This document shows, piece by piece, positions 26,619-35,243 of a DNA stretch of 64,000 nucleotides. The position numbers and the translations under genes were made by a program. Position 1 is the first letter of the stretch; each line of letters begins with the position of its first letter. Origin of the DNA: Clostridiales bacterium. GTDB taxonomy: Bacteria > Bacillota > Clostridia > Christensenellales > Aristaeellaceae. The notes under the pieces were generated by a model. It did no database searches, had not been told where the DNA came from, and worked only from the letters and a program-made list of their open reading frames with translations. The DNA lies in contig CP069419.1 of the NCBI GenBank assembly GCA_017569285.1, positions 1,798,001 through 1,862,000 on the forward strand. The letters run 5' to 3'.

Positions 26619-28271
26619 CTATTTCGACGGACGCAGGGCGGTTACCTGCGCTTCCACGGAGATTTTTCCGCGGAACTCGTTCAGCACGGGTTTGTAGAGG
26701 ATATCGATCTCCTGCCAGCCGGTGTCCGCGGCGGCGCCCATGGAGAAGCCGATGCCCTTGAGCATCGTATCCCCGGACAGCAGCTGCATCTGCAGGTGGG
26801 TCATATCCTTTCCCACGCGCCGCATGGCCTGCACCGATACGCTGGTGAGCAGGAACACGGGCGGCGGATTGCCGCAGCCGGAGGGCTCCAGGGCGGAAAG
26901 GCGGGTGAGCGCGGCGGGGGTCCATGTGCGGAAGGGCAGCACCAGGTCGTATTCCTTCACCTGGTCAAAACAGGCGGGATCGCTGTTTTCCCGGACCACC
27001 CTGTCCAGCTTTTCCCGGAATGCCTCGATGTTTTCCGTCTTCAGCGTCAGGCCGGCTGCCTGGGCATGGCCGCCATAGCGCTCCAGCAGGTCTTCGCAGG
27101 CCTTCAGCATCTCGAAGATATTCACGCCGGGAACGGACCGGCAGGAGCCGGTGGCCGTATCGCCGGATATGCTCAGCGCCACCACGGGGCGGTGGTATCT
27201 CTCGCACAGGCGTCCGGCCGTCAGGCCGATCAGCCCGGGGTTCCATTCCTCGCCGGAAACAACCAGCACGCGGGAAGTATCGAAATCCGCCCGTCCCTGT
27301 GCCTGTTTGTCCGCTTCAGCGGTGGTCGCCCGCTCCATCTGCTGGCGCCGGCCGTTCAGGTCTTCCAGGTGATGGGCAAGGATCTCCGCTTCCTCTGTGT
27401 CCCGGGTCAGGAGCAGCTGTTCGGCGATATCGGCGCTTTCCAGCCGGCCGGCGGCGTTCAGCCGCGGTCCGATACGGAAGGCGAGATGATCCGCGCGCAG
27501 CGGCGGGTTGGTGGCGGAAACGCGCAGCAGCGCCTGCAGTCCGGGCCGCGCGGAGCCTTCAATCCGCTTCAGCCCTTTCGCCACGATAATCCGGTTTTCA
27601 TCCAGCAGCGGCACGACGTCCGCCACGGTGGCGATTGCCGCAAGGTCCAGCCGTTTTTCCACACCGGCCATGCCCTGCAGCGCCTGGCAGATCTTCAGCG
27701 CCACGCCCGCGCCGCACAGGTTCGGGCAGGGATATCCGCCGAGCAGGGGATTGGTCACGGCATCCGCCTCCGGAAGCTTTTCCGGCAGGGCGTGGTGGTC
27801 GGTTACGATCACCTTCAGCCCCAGGGATTTTGCGAGGGCAACCTCGTCCACCCCAGCGATACCGCAGTCCACGGTAATCAGCATGCCGCAGTCCCGGGCA
27901 GCTTCCCGCACGGCGGCTTCGTTCAGGCCGTAGCCTTCCGCGTGCCTGGAGGGCAGGCGCCAGGTGACGTCCGCGCCCTCTTCCCGCAGTGTCTCATAGA
28001 GGATTGCGGCGGCACAGATGCCGTCGGCGTCATAGTCGCCGAAGACCATGATCCGGGTGCCGTTGGCCGCTGCCTCCCGGATCAGCGATACGATCTTGTC
28101 CATGTCCTGCAGGAGGAAGGGGTCGTACAGGTTTTCCAGGCGCGGGTGCAGGAAGGCTTCCGCCTTTTCCGGCGTGTCGATTCCCCGGATGGCCAGCAGC
28201 TCATCCAGCCAGTCCCCGCCGGGACGGGATTCGGCGCCTTCCGGCGCGGGACGCTTTTCAAATCGCAGCAT
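26619..28271 (-). CDS. recJ: Single-stranded-DNA-specific exonuclease RecJ
   Basis: RecJ is a 5'-3' ssDNA exonuclease of recombinational and mismatch repair. It has 550 residues. The DHH phosphoesterase motifs GDYDADG (78-84), VDCG and TDHH (about 155) are intact, and a DHHA1 domain plus an OB-like domain follow. It lacks the roughly 200-residue C-terminal extension found in B. subtilis RecJ, and is close to the E. coli length. It is the first gene of the leftward recJ-relA-dtd-MBL-hemZ block, 39 bases before relA. No obvious promoter lies immediately upstream; the structured region at 28284-28700 separates it from secDF. Confidence 0.95.
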   Translation of the reverse strand: MLRFEKRPAPEGAESRPGGDWLDELLAIRGIDTPEKAEAFLHPRLENLYDPFLLQDMDKIVSLIREAAANGTRIMVFGDYDADGICAAAILYETLREEGADVTWRLPSRHAEGYGLNEAAVREAARDCGMLITVDCGIAGVDEVALAKSLGLKVIVTDHHALPEKLPEADAVTNPLLGGYPCPNLCGAGVALKICQALQGMAGVEKRLDLAAIATVADVVPLLDENRIIVAKGLKRIEGSARPGLQALLRVSATNPPLRADHLAFRIGPRLNAAGRLESADIAEQLLLTRDTEEAEILAHHLEDLNGRRQQMERATTAEADKQAQGRADFDTSRVLVVSGEEWNPGLIGLTAGRLCERYHRPVVALSISGDTATGSCRSVPGVNIFEMLKACEDLLERYGGHAQAAGLTLKTENIEAFREKLDRVVRENSDPACFDQVKEYDLVLPFRTWTPAALTRLSALEPSGCGNPPPVFLLTSVSVQAMRRVGKDMTHLQMQLLSGDTMLKGIGFSMGAAADTGWQEIDILYKPVLNEFRGKISVEAQVTALRPSK

Positions 28272-28283
28272 GTGTAATCCTTT

Positions 28284-28700
28284 CAGGGGGTAATAGAGGG
28301 GGTAATGGTACTTCTCGTTCGGAACTGTACCCGAAATTCCGGAGGTACAAGCTGCATTAGTCCGGACCAGTGCCGGTTGTTCCGACCGAAGACGTTATGA
28401 GGCCGCCGGTGCTTGGCGATTGGCGAGCCGCAGGCAAACGAGAGAAGCGTCAGCCCAGTGGGCTGTCTGCGAAGCAGAAGCGACTCGAGTTTGTTAGCGC
28501 GAAACGAGTACAGACGACGCTCCAAGTCGTCTGTACGACGATTGAGCGAACGGAGAAGACAGAGCTTAGCACCGCTGCGTGACGAATACAGCGAGAGCGT
28601 GTCTGAGGCGGAATTACAGACGGCGTCCGGCCGAACATTGTCGGTCTTGGAAAGCTGCAAGCTAAGGCAACTGATGTAAATTCATGCCTGAAGCAATACA
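28284..28700. other. Structured non-coding region upstream of recJ
   Basis: No credible gene is seen here. An 11-bp perfect inverted repeat (28508-28518 / 28526-28536, loop GCTCCAA) is preceded by CGAAACGAG and followed by CGATTGAG at 28539. The 104-bp repeat copy at 52450-52553, read on the minus strand, has CGAAACAAG, a hairpin and CGATTGAG in the same order. A second hairpin, CAGCCCAGTGGGCTG, is at 28451-28465. Short CGAA-containing units recur. Two copies of GGGGGTAAT lie at 28286-28307. It could be an untranslated leader of recJ, a divergent repeat copy, or a decayed mobile sequence. Confidence 0.5.
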
Positions 28701-28701
28701 A

Positions 28702-28741
28702 TCAAAAACAGAAGGAGGGACTGCGCGTACACAGCCCCTCC
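28702..28741 (-). terminator. Terminator of secDF
   Basis: A GGAGGGGCTGTG / CGCAGTCCCTCC stem (with wobbles) and TACG loop is followed by TTCTGTTTTT on the minus strand. Confidence 0.8.
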
Positions 28742-28757
28742 GGATGGACAGTCAGAA

Positions 28758-29654
28758 TCAGGCTTTTGCCGCCTTGCGGGCCTTGCGCTTTTCTTCCAGC
28801 CAGGCCCAGATATAACCGTTGATCATGTTGGCACTGTAGACGCCGGACAGGATACCGACGATGATGGGCAGCGCGAACTCGCGGATGGAGGCGACGCCCA
28901 GGATGCACAGGGCCACGATGGTGATCAGGGTGGTGACGGTGGTGCAGATCGTGCGGCCCAGGCTCTCGCGGATGGAGACGTTGGTAACCTCTTCCTTCGG
29001 GGCGGTGGGCATCTTCTTCGCATTCTCACGGATGCGGTCGAAGATCACGATCGTGTTGTTGATGGAGTAACCGACGATGGTCAGCGCCGCGGCGATGAAC
29101 GAGGAGTTCATCTGGATGAAGGAGCGGAAGATGACCATGAAGCTCAGCATGATCAGCACGTCATGGATCAGGCCGAACACGGCGGAGAGGCCGGAGTTCA
29201 GGTCGAACCGGATGGCGATGTAGATCAGCATCAGCAGGGAGGCCAGCAGCACGGAGACCACCGCGTTGCGGACCAGGGTGGCGCCGGCCACGGGTCCGAC
29301 GTAGCTCACGTCGCCGATGGATTCGGCTTCGGGATACTCGGCCTTGATCTCGTTTTCAAACGTGGCCTGGAGGTTCTGGATGTCGTCCTTCGCGACGTCC
29401 TTGATGCGGACGTTGATTTCGTTGTCCTTTGCGCCCTGGACGTTTACCACATAGGAGCCGACGTCCATCTTGTCGAGCGCGGTTTCGATCACGGCCTTGT
29501 TGACCGCGGTCTTCACATCATACTGCATGGACAGGCCGCCCTCGAAGTCGATGCCGAGGTTGATGCCGTGACCGAAGACGGTCAGCAGCAGGGCTGCGAT
29601 GATAATTGCCGCTGAAATGAGCAGGCAGATGCGGGAGCGATTCTTGATCACCAT
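28758..29654 (-). CDS. secF: Protein translocase subunit SecF
   Basis: SecF forms the proton-driven SecDF complex that helps SecYEG/SecA complete export. It has 298 residues with six helices: the first at about 10-28, then a periplasmic-side domain, then VRNAVVSVLLASLLMLIYIAIRF onward. The family motif region GIDFEGG (about 35-41) and the SINNTIVIFDRIREN segment are present. Its stop/start arrangement with secD is coupled (the last base of one codon set abuts the other). The C-terminus is Lys/Ala-rich and cytoplasmic. Confidence 0.96.
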   Translation of the reverse strand: MVIKNRSRICLLISAAIIIAALLLTVFGHGINLGIDFEGGLSMQYDVKTAVNKAVIETALDKMDVGSYVVNVQGAKDNEINVRIKDVAKDDIQNLQATFENEIKAEYPEAESIGDVSYVGPVAGATLVRNAVVSVLLASLLMLIYIAIRFDLNSGLSAVFGLIHDVLIMLSFMVIFRSFIQMNSSFIAAALTIVGYSINNTIVIFDRIRENAKKMPTAPKEEVTNVSIRESLGRTICTTVTTLITIVALCILGVASIREFALPIIVGILSGVYSANMINGYIWAWLEEKRKARKAAKA

Positions 29655-30976
29655 TACTGCTCACCCTCCTTTTCAGCATTCACTTTGGTATACAGGTTGA
29701 TGCCGGTGAAGCCCGCGTTGACGAAGCGGTTCATCAGGAAGCGGGTGATCAGGATGGCGGAGAGCATGGATACGATAACGCCCAGCAGCAGCGTCCGGGC
29801 GAAGCCCTGGATGGAGCCGGTGCCGAAGATCAGCAGCACGATGGCGGCGATCAGGGTGGTGACGTTCGCGTCCAGCACGGCGGACATGGCGTTCTTGAAG
29901 CCGGCCTTCACGGCAGCCTTCGCGGAGCGGCCCTTCCGGGCTTCCTCGTTGAAACGCTCGAAGATGATGACGTTGGCGTCAACGGCCATACCGATGCCGA
30001 GTACCACGCCGGCCAGGCCCGGGAGGGTCAGCTGGATCTTGAACAGGGCAATCAGGAAGAACAGCACGATGATGTAGATGCACAGGGCCCAGGAGGCGAT
30101 CACGCCGTTGAGCCGGTAGCGGAGGATCATCAGCAGCATGATCAGCAGGATGCCGATGAACGCGGCGGTAACGGAGGTGGACACCGCATCCTGGCCGAGC
30201 GTGGCGGACACCTTGTCCACCTTCTGCTGGGTCAGTTCCAGGGGCAGGGCGCCGGACTGGATCTTCGCGGCGGTGTTCATGGCCTCTTCAGGCGTGTAGT
30301 TGCCGGAGATCTGGCCGTTTCCGTCGGGAATCGCCGACTGGACGGTGGCGTTGACCAGGGTCACACCGTCAAGCTCGATGATGAGGTTTTTGCCGATGTT
30401 GGCGGCGGTCATTTCGCCGAAGATCTTCGCGCCTTCATCCGTCAGGGAGAAGGAGATAACCGGCTTGCCGTCTTCGTCATACACGGCGCGCGCGCTCTTG
30501 ACCTTATCGCCGGTCATGAACTCGTTGCCTTCGGGATCCAGGAACCGCATCTTGGCGGCGGCGCCGATCAGGTCCAGGACGGAATCGTCCTGCACGCCGG
30601 GAACCTCCACGCGGATGCCGTCCGTGCCGATGCGCTGGACGTTGGCTTCGGTGAAGCCGCGGTCGGTCAGGCGGGCCCGGATGATGCTCATGGAGCCTTC
30701 AACCAGGTCGTCAAAATTGGCTTCGCTGCCTTCAGGCGCGGCGCCGGAGTATTCCACATACATACCGCCCCGCAGGTCCAAACCCAGGGACAGGGATTCG
30801 GGCCATTTTTCCGAATCGGCGGTGGGCAGCCAGGAGCGTACCTTGTACAGTCCCCTGGGGGGAATCGCAAGCCCCGTAAACCCGATCACGCCGATAAGGA
30901 TCGTGAGTACGAGCACGACACACAGCGCAGCGACAGCGCTTTTTTTACTGCCGGTACGCTTATTACCAGATTTCAT
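29654..30976 (-). CDS. secD: Protein translocase subunit SecD
   Basis: SecD has 440 residues: an N-terminal helix (about 12-33), a large external domain (P1-like, including LGLDLRGGMYVEY near residue 65) and five C-terminal helices with the conserved GMAVDANVIIFERF proton-path segment (Asp in VDAN). In this organism SecD and SecF are separate polypeptides rather than the fused SecDF of B. subtilis. ATG at 30976 follows GAAGGAGG, and a consensus promoter lies just upstream. Confidence 0.97.
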   Translation of the reverse strand: MKSGNKRTGSKKSAVAALCVVLVLTILIGVIGFTGLAIPPRGLYKVRSWLPTADSEKWPESLSLGLDLRGGMYVEYSGAAPEGSEANFDDLVEGSMSIIRARLTDRGFTEANVQRIGTDGIRVEVPGVQDDSVLDLIGAAAKMRFLDPEGNEFMTGDKVKSARAVYDEDGKPVISFSLTDEGAKIFGEMTAANIGKNLIIELDGVTLVNATVQSAIPDGNGQISGNYTPEEAMNTAAKIQSGALPLELTQQKVDKVSATLGQDAVSTSVTAAFIGILLIMLLMILRYRLNGVIASWALCIYIIVLFFLIALFKIQLTLPGLAGVVLGIGMAVDANVIIFERFNEEARKGRSAKAAVKAGFKNAMSAVLDANVTTLIAAIVLLIFGTGSIQGFARTLLLGVIVSMLSAILITRFLMNRFVNAGFTGINLYTKVNAEKEGEQ

Positions 30977-31012
30977 GTCGATCGTATCCTCCTTCGAAAC
31001 ACAGATGAAGTA

Positions 31013-31041
31013 ATTATAGCCTTCCGCCCTTTTTTCGTCAA
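31013..31041 (-). promoter_or_regulatory. Sigma-A promoter of secDF
   Basis: On the minus strand, TTGACG (31036-31041), a 17-bp spacer and TATAAT (31013-31018). Confidence 0.85.
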
Positions 31042-31066
31042 TACTTCATGCGCAAACGAAAGGCAT

Positions 31067-31098
31067 AAAAAAACCGCGCGGAAACGGACTCCGCGCGG
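31067..31098 (-). terminator. Terminator of the GNAT gene
   Basis: A perfect CCGCGCGGA / TCCGCGCGG stem is followed by seven T on the minus strand, 20 bases after the stop codon. Confidence 0.9.
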
Positions 31099-31119
31099 GG
31101 TAAAACACAATCCGGCTTC

Positions 31120-31923
31120 TCAGTTGAGATACATGCCGGGGAAGATCATATTCACGCCGATCACCCGGGCGCCGAAGTCGTTCATCAGGCGCTGCTGGGG
31201 GATACTGCGGCTCATGGTGCGGGCGGTCACCCGGGTGACGCCTTCCGCCGCCATGATGGCCAGCGACCGGTGGAGCAGGGCTTTGCCCATGCCCTGGCCG
31301 CGGCTGGACGGCTCGATGTAGATGGCCGCGAGCTCCGCGTCCTGTCCCTGGCCGGCCAGGATTGCCTCGCCGATCAGCACGGCGTTGCGGTACAGCCCGA
31401 GCGTCAGGAAGCGGGGCATGCGCATCATTGAGTTGAGGTAGTTCATGTCGATGAAGGAAATATCGTTCATCTGGAGGCGGTAGATCAGGCTGTTCTGCTC
31501 GTCCCAGGTGTGCAGCGGCGTCATCGCGACGGTGCAGCTCATGGGGATCCGCCCGTCCCCGTAGGGGATGGACAGCTCGACCACCTGGTCCGTCTCGTCG
31601 CAGTCGAACCCGTTGTGCAGGTAGAAGTCCTTCAGCTGGGTGTCATCCGGCGCAATACCGGTGTACAGGCGGGCGCGGAGCTGCGGATTCACGTTCTGCA
31701 GCACCCGGGCGCGGGCTACCAGCGCGCCGAACAGCAGGTACCGGGCGGAAGGATCCCCGGCAATGGAAAAATACATGTTCACAGGGCAGTCCGGATACAG
31801 CCCGGGCTGCTGCTGGTACAGGATAAAGCCATAGCCGGCCTGCGCGCCGAGATCATCTATGGCGTAGAACACGTCTTCCGGGTTCAGCCCGTTCACGGGC
31901 GCCTGGGGATGCACAATCATCAT
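31120..31923 (-). CDS. GNAT-family N-acetyltransferase
   Basis: The protein has 267 residues from the ATG at 31923. The C-terminal half carries the acetyl-CoA pyrophosphate-binding motif SRGQGMGKALL (about 213-223) with the preceding AELAAIYIEP strand. The N-terminal half (HPQAPVNG..., FYLHNGFDCDE near residue 125) resembles a second, degenerate acetyltransferase fold, so this may be a tandem GNAT. The longer frame extends over its own promoter and is rejected. The substrate is unknown. It is a single-gene unit with a perfect consensus promoter and its own terminator. Confidence 0.88.
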   Translation of the reverse strand: MMIVHPQAPVNGLNPEDVFYAIDDLGAQAGYGFILYQQQPGLYPDCPVNMYFSIAGDPSARYLLFGALVARARVLQNVNPQLRARLYTGIAPDDTQLKDFYLHNGFDCDETDQVVELSIPYGDGRIPMSCTVAMTPLHTWDEQNSLIYRLQMNDISFIDMNYLNSMMRMPRFLTLGLYRNAVLIGEAILAGQGQDAELAAIYIEPSSRGQGMGKALLHRSLAIMAAEGVTRVTARTMSRSIPQQRLMNDFGARVIGVNMIFPGMYLN

Positions 31924-31977
31924 GGCGGGGAAAGTCCTTTCCTGGCACGGTCGGTACCGGTTCAAAAAGCGGATTAC

Positions 31978-32006
31978 ATTATAGCGGCTTTCCGGACGGT
32001 TGTCAA
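31978..32006 (-). promoter_or_regulatory. Perfect consensus promoter of the GNAT gene
   Basis: On the minus strand, TTGACA (32001-32006), 17 bp, TATAAT (31978-31983). It is back to back with the cyclophilin promoter; the two -35 hexamers are only 5 bp apart. Confidence 0.9.
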
Positions 32007-32011
32007 AATAC

Positions 32012-32040
32012 TTGCCACGCGCGGGAAATACGCATATAAT
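32012..32040 (+). promoter_or_regulatory. Sigma-A promoter of the cyclophilin gene
   Basis: TTGCCA (32012-32017), a 17-bp spacer and TATAAT (32035-32040). Confidence 0.85.
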
Positions 32041-32077
32041 AGATATATTCCACCGGTGCAGAAGGAGGCACTTTGCA

Positions 32078-32596
32078 ATGGCGCAGAATCCGGTATTTAC
32101 CATCACGATGCGTAACGGCCGCGTGATGAAAGGCGAGCTGTATCCCGAAACGGCGCCCCAGTCCGTGGGGAACTTCGTTGCGCTGGCGAACAGCGGCTTC
32201 TATGACGGCCTGATTTTCCACCGGGTGATTCCCGGCTTTATGATCCAGGGCGGCGATCCCAAGGGAATGGGCTTCGGCGGCCCCGGGTACTGCATCAAGG
32301 GTGAGTTCGCCGCCAACGGCGTGCCGAACCCCGTGAAGCACACCTACGGCGTGCTGAGCATGGCGCGGAGCATGGCGCCGGATTCCGCGGGCAGCCAGTT
32401 CTTCATCATGACCAGCGACAGCCCGCATCTCGACGGGCAGTACGCCGCCTTCGGCAAGGTGCTGGAGGGAATGGACGTGGCGGAGGATATCGTCAACACG
32501 CCGCGGGACCGGTCCGACAAGCCCCTGGAGCCCCAGGAAATGGCGTCGATCCGGGTGGACACCTTTGGCCAGGTGTATCCCTTTGACCAGATGTGA
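32078..32596 (+). CDS. Peptidyl-prolyl cis-trans isomerase, cyclophilin type
   Basis: This 172-residue cytoplasmic cyclophilin catalyses proline isomerisation during folding. Signature segments are [15 protein letters not shown] (catalytic Arg in HRV), [20 protein letters not shown] and [18 protein letters not shown]. No signal peptide is present. ATG at 32078 has GAAGGAGG 9 bases upstream; the longer frame would include the promoter. A terminator follows directly. Confidence 0.95.
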   Translation: MAQNPVFTITMRNGRVMKGELYPETAPQSVGNFVALANSGFYDGLIFHRVIPGFMIQGGDPKGMGFGGPGYCIKGEFAANGVPNPVKHTYGVLSMARSMAPDSAGSQFFIMTSDSPHLDGQYAAFGKVLEGMDVAEDIVNTPRDRSDKPLEPQEMASIRVDTFGQVYPFDQM

Positions 32597-32609
32597 CGAA
32601 CCGAGAACC

Positions 32610-32644
32610 AGCGCGGAAGGGGGCAAGCCCTTTCCGCGCTTTTC
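32610..32644 (+). terminator. Terminator of the cyclophilin gene
   Basis: A GCGCGGAAGGG / CCCTTTCCGCGC stem (one-base bulge) is followed by TTTTC. Confidence 0.75.
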
Positions 32645-32668
32645 AGTACAGGCAGGAGCGTGAAAACC

Positions 32669-32920
32669 ATGGAGAAGCGGAAGTATACAGTGACGGTGGC
32701 GGGAAAGCCCTATACGCTGGTGTCGTCCGACGGCCCGGAGTATGTGCGCCGCATCGCGGAGTATGTGGACCGGCAGCTGCGGGAGACCGCGGCGGTCACG
32801 AACCTGCCCTCCGGGCAGACCGCCGTGCTGGCCTGCTTTAACCTGGCGGAAGAGCTGATGAAGGCCCAGGACGAAAACCGCGCCCTGCGCCGGCAGATGG
32901 AAAAGCAGCAGGAGAAATAA
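32669..32920 (+). CDS. zapA: Cell division protein ZapA
   Basis: ZapA binds FtsZ and promotes Z-ring bundling. It has 83 residues. The N-terminal KRKYTVTVAGKPYTLVSSD strand-turn-strand and the following YVRRIAEYVDRQLRE helix are typical of Gram-positive ZapA, and a C-terminal coiled coil runs from about residue 55 to the end. ATG at 32669 is preferred over GTG at 32660 because AGGAG lies 10 bases before it. It heads a rightward run of closely spaced genes ending at aroK. Confidence 0.85.
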   Translation: MEKRKYTVTVAGKPYTLVSSDGPEYVRRIAEYVDRQLRETAAVTNLPSGQTAVLACFNLAEELMKAQDENRALRRQMEKQQEK

Positions 32921-32924
32921 GCGT

Positions 32925-35231
32925 ATGGAAAATCTGGCTCCCGCGGGAAGCCGGGCGGCGCTGGAAAGGGCGGCGGCCGCCGGGGCGGACGCGGTCTATC
33001 TGGGGTATGCCGCCTTCAGCGCCCGGGCGGGCGCCGGCAACTTCGACCGGGAAGCGCTGACCGATGCGGTCCGCTATGCCCATGCGCGCCATATCCGGGT
33101 TCATGTGACGCTGAATACCCTGGTGAAGGACGGGGAGCTCGCGGAGGTGGCGGAGGTCATCCGCCTGCTGCGCGAGGTGAAGGCGGACGCGGTGCTCGTA
33201 CAGGATATGGGTATCCTGCGCATGATCCGGCGGATGTGCCCGGATCTCACCGTGCACGCGAGCACGCAGATGGCCATCCATAACCGGACAGGCGTGGAAT
33301 GGTGCGCCCGGCAGGGAATCCGCCGCGCTGTGCTGGCGCGGGAGTGCTCCCTGGCGGAAATCCGGAAGTGCGCGGAAGCCGGGATTGAGATTGAGGTATT
33401 CGGCCATGGGGCGCAGTGCGTCGCCGTCAGCGGCCTGTGCCTGATGAGCGCCATGGCGGGGGAGCGGAGCGGCAACCGGGGACGGTGCGCCCAGCCCTGC
33501 CGCGGTGAATATGTGTACCGCGGAAAGCGCGGCGCGTGGCTGAGCCCGCGCGACGTGTGCCTGCGGGATGACCTGGAAAAGCTGGAGGCCGCCGGGGCGG
33601 TCTCCCTGAAGATTGAAGGCCGGCTGAAGCGCCCGGAGTATGCCGCGGTGGTTGCCGGCTCCTACCGCCGGGGGCTGGACAGCCTGGCGGCGGGGAACTT
33701 CCGCCCCGCGGGTTCCGCGGAGCGGGAAGGCCTGCTGCAGATTTACAACCGCGGCGGGTTCATGCGCGGGTATGCCTTCGGCTGCGAAGATGCCGGGGTG
33801 ATCGACCCGTCCTCTCCCCGCCACAGCGGCGTGGAGATCGGCGTGGTGGAGCAGGCGGACAAACGCTTTGCCCGCATCCGCCTCACAAAGGACCTGCATG
33901 ACGGGGACCAGCTGGCCGTCCGCCGGGAAACGACCGGGCCGGACATGATTTATTCCGGGAAGGATACGCCGGCCGGCGGTACGGCGTCGCTGCGCCTGCG
34001 GGAGGACGTTTCCGCCCGGGCCGGGGACCGGGTGGTCCGCCTGACGGACGCGGTGCAGATGCGCGAAGCGGCCGGCATTCCGGAACGCCGTTTCACGGCG
34101 GACCTGTTCCTGCGGGCCGTGCCCGGGGAACCGCTTTCGCTGACGGCGACAGACGGGGAAGTGTTTGTGACCGTATCCGGGGAACCGGTGCAGGCGGCGC
34201 GCACCCGTGCGGCGGAAGCCGCGGAGCTGGAACGCAGCCTGCGCAAAACCGGGGAAACGATGTTTGACCCCGGCCGGATTGAGATTGAAACGGAAGGCGC
34301 GTTTGTGCCGGTGTCGGAAATCAACCGCGTCCGGCGCGAGGCGCTTGCGGCGCTGGAGGAAAAGCGGGCGGAAGCGTTCGCCCCGGACACCGGCGCAGCC
34401 GGGGAGATCCCGGCGGTTAACCTCCCGGGGCGGGAGATCCCGCCGATGGTCACCGTTCGGACGGATGCCCAGGCGGAAGCCGCCGCGGCGCGCGGATTCC
34501 GGGTGATCCGGTATCCGGAGGACTGGAGGCGTGAAGCGCTGGAAGCCCTGCTGGACGGAATGGCGCCCGGCGAATGGCTGCGCCTGCCGGATGTGTGCGA
34601 ACAGAATACGCTGGAGATGATCCATGCTGTTGTGGAACAGTACCGCGGAAAGCTGGGCGGCGTTGTGCTGGGCACGGTGGGCCAGCTGGGCATGGATTGG
34701 CCGGTGCCGTACGGCGCGGGCAGCGGTATCCCGGTGATGAACCGCCAGGCGGCGGCGCTGCTGCTGGAGGAAGGGTGCGAATTCGTCACGGCCTCCCCGG
34801 AGCTTACGGGGAAGGAACTGGCGGTGCTGTGCGCCGGGAATGCGCCGATTGCGGTGAACGTATACGGCCGGACGCAGCTGATGCTGCTGCACCACTGCCC
34901 GGCGCGGACGTACCTGGGCCTGGACCGGGGGCATCGGGACTGCCGGATGTGCGATACCCGCAGCGCGGACGCGCTGGCCGGCACGTCGCTGGAGGACCGC
35001 CTGGGCCACAGCTTCCCGCTGCTGCGCCTGCTGCTGCCGGAAGGGTGCCTGGTACGGCTGCTGAATATGCTGCCGGCGGAGAATACCGACCGGCGGGAGG
35101 TTCACTTCCGCTGCGCGGAGCTGACGGATGAAACCCCGGAGGAAGCGGGGCGCGTACTGGACGCCTTTGCGGAATACCGGAAAACCGGAATGAAATCCAC
35201 CGCGGGCCATTGGGCCCGGCCGGTGGAATAA
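32925..35231 (+). CDS. U32-family protein (DUF3656-type), probable RNA-hydroxylation enzyme
   Basis: The protein has 768 residues. The N-terminal U32 domain carries the signature EVFGHGAQCVAVSGLCLMS (about 155-175) and further cysteines in GRCAQPCRGEY that can hold an iron-sulfur cluster. A long C-terminal region matches the position of DUF3656 and ends with a second Cys cluster (HHCPARTYLGL..., DCRMCDTR). Characterised relatives (RlhA, TrhP/TrhO partners) modify rRNA or tRNA, so a tRNA/rRNA hydroxylation role is more likely than proteolysis; this is inferred. Only 4 bases separate it from zapA, and mutS2 follows after 12. Confidence 0.88.
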   Translation: MENLAPAGSRAALERAAAAGADAVYLGYAAFSARAGAGNFDREALTDAVRYAHARHIRVHVTLNTLVKDGELAEVAEVIRLLREVKADAVLVQDMGILRMIRRMCPDLTVHASTQMAIHNRTGVEWCARQGIRRAVLARECSLAEIRKCAEAGIEIEVFGHGAQCVAVSGLCLMSAMAGERSGNRGRCAQPCRGEYVYRGKRGAWLSPRDVCLRDDLEKLEAAGAVSLKIEGRLKRPEYAAVVAGSYRRGLDSLAAGNFRPAGSAEREGLLQIYNRGGFMRGYAFGCEDAGVIDPSSPRHSGVEIGVVEQADKRFARIRLTKDLHDGDQLAVRRETTGPDMIYSGKDTPAGGTASLRLREDVSARAGDRVVRLTDAVQMREAAGIPERRFTADLFLRAVPGEPLSLTATDGEVFVTVSGEPVQAARTRAAEAAELERSLRKTGETMFDPGRIEIETEGAFVPVSEINRVRREALAALEEKRAEAFAPDTGAAGEIPAVNLPGREIPPMVTVRTDAQAEAAAARGFRVIRYPEDWRREALEALLDGMAPGEWLRLPDVCEQNTLEMIHAVVEQYRGKLGGVVLGTVGQLGMDWPVPYGAGSGIPVMNRQAAALLLEEGCEFVTASPELTGKELAVLCAGNAPIAVNVYGRTQLMLLHHCPARTYLGLDRGHRDCRMCDTRSADALAGTSLEDRLGHSFPLLRLLLPEGCLVRLLNMLPAENTDRREVHFRCAELTDETPEEAGRVLDAFAEYRKTGMKSTAGHWARPVE

Positions 35232-35243
35232 CGGAGAGGAAAT

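Noticed and set aside
28413-28679. An 88-codon Arg/Ser-rich frame in the region upstream of recJ
   Set aside because: It has no convincing ribosome binding site, low complexity and overlaps the strong hairpins; the region is better read as non-coding.
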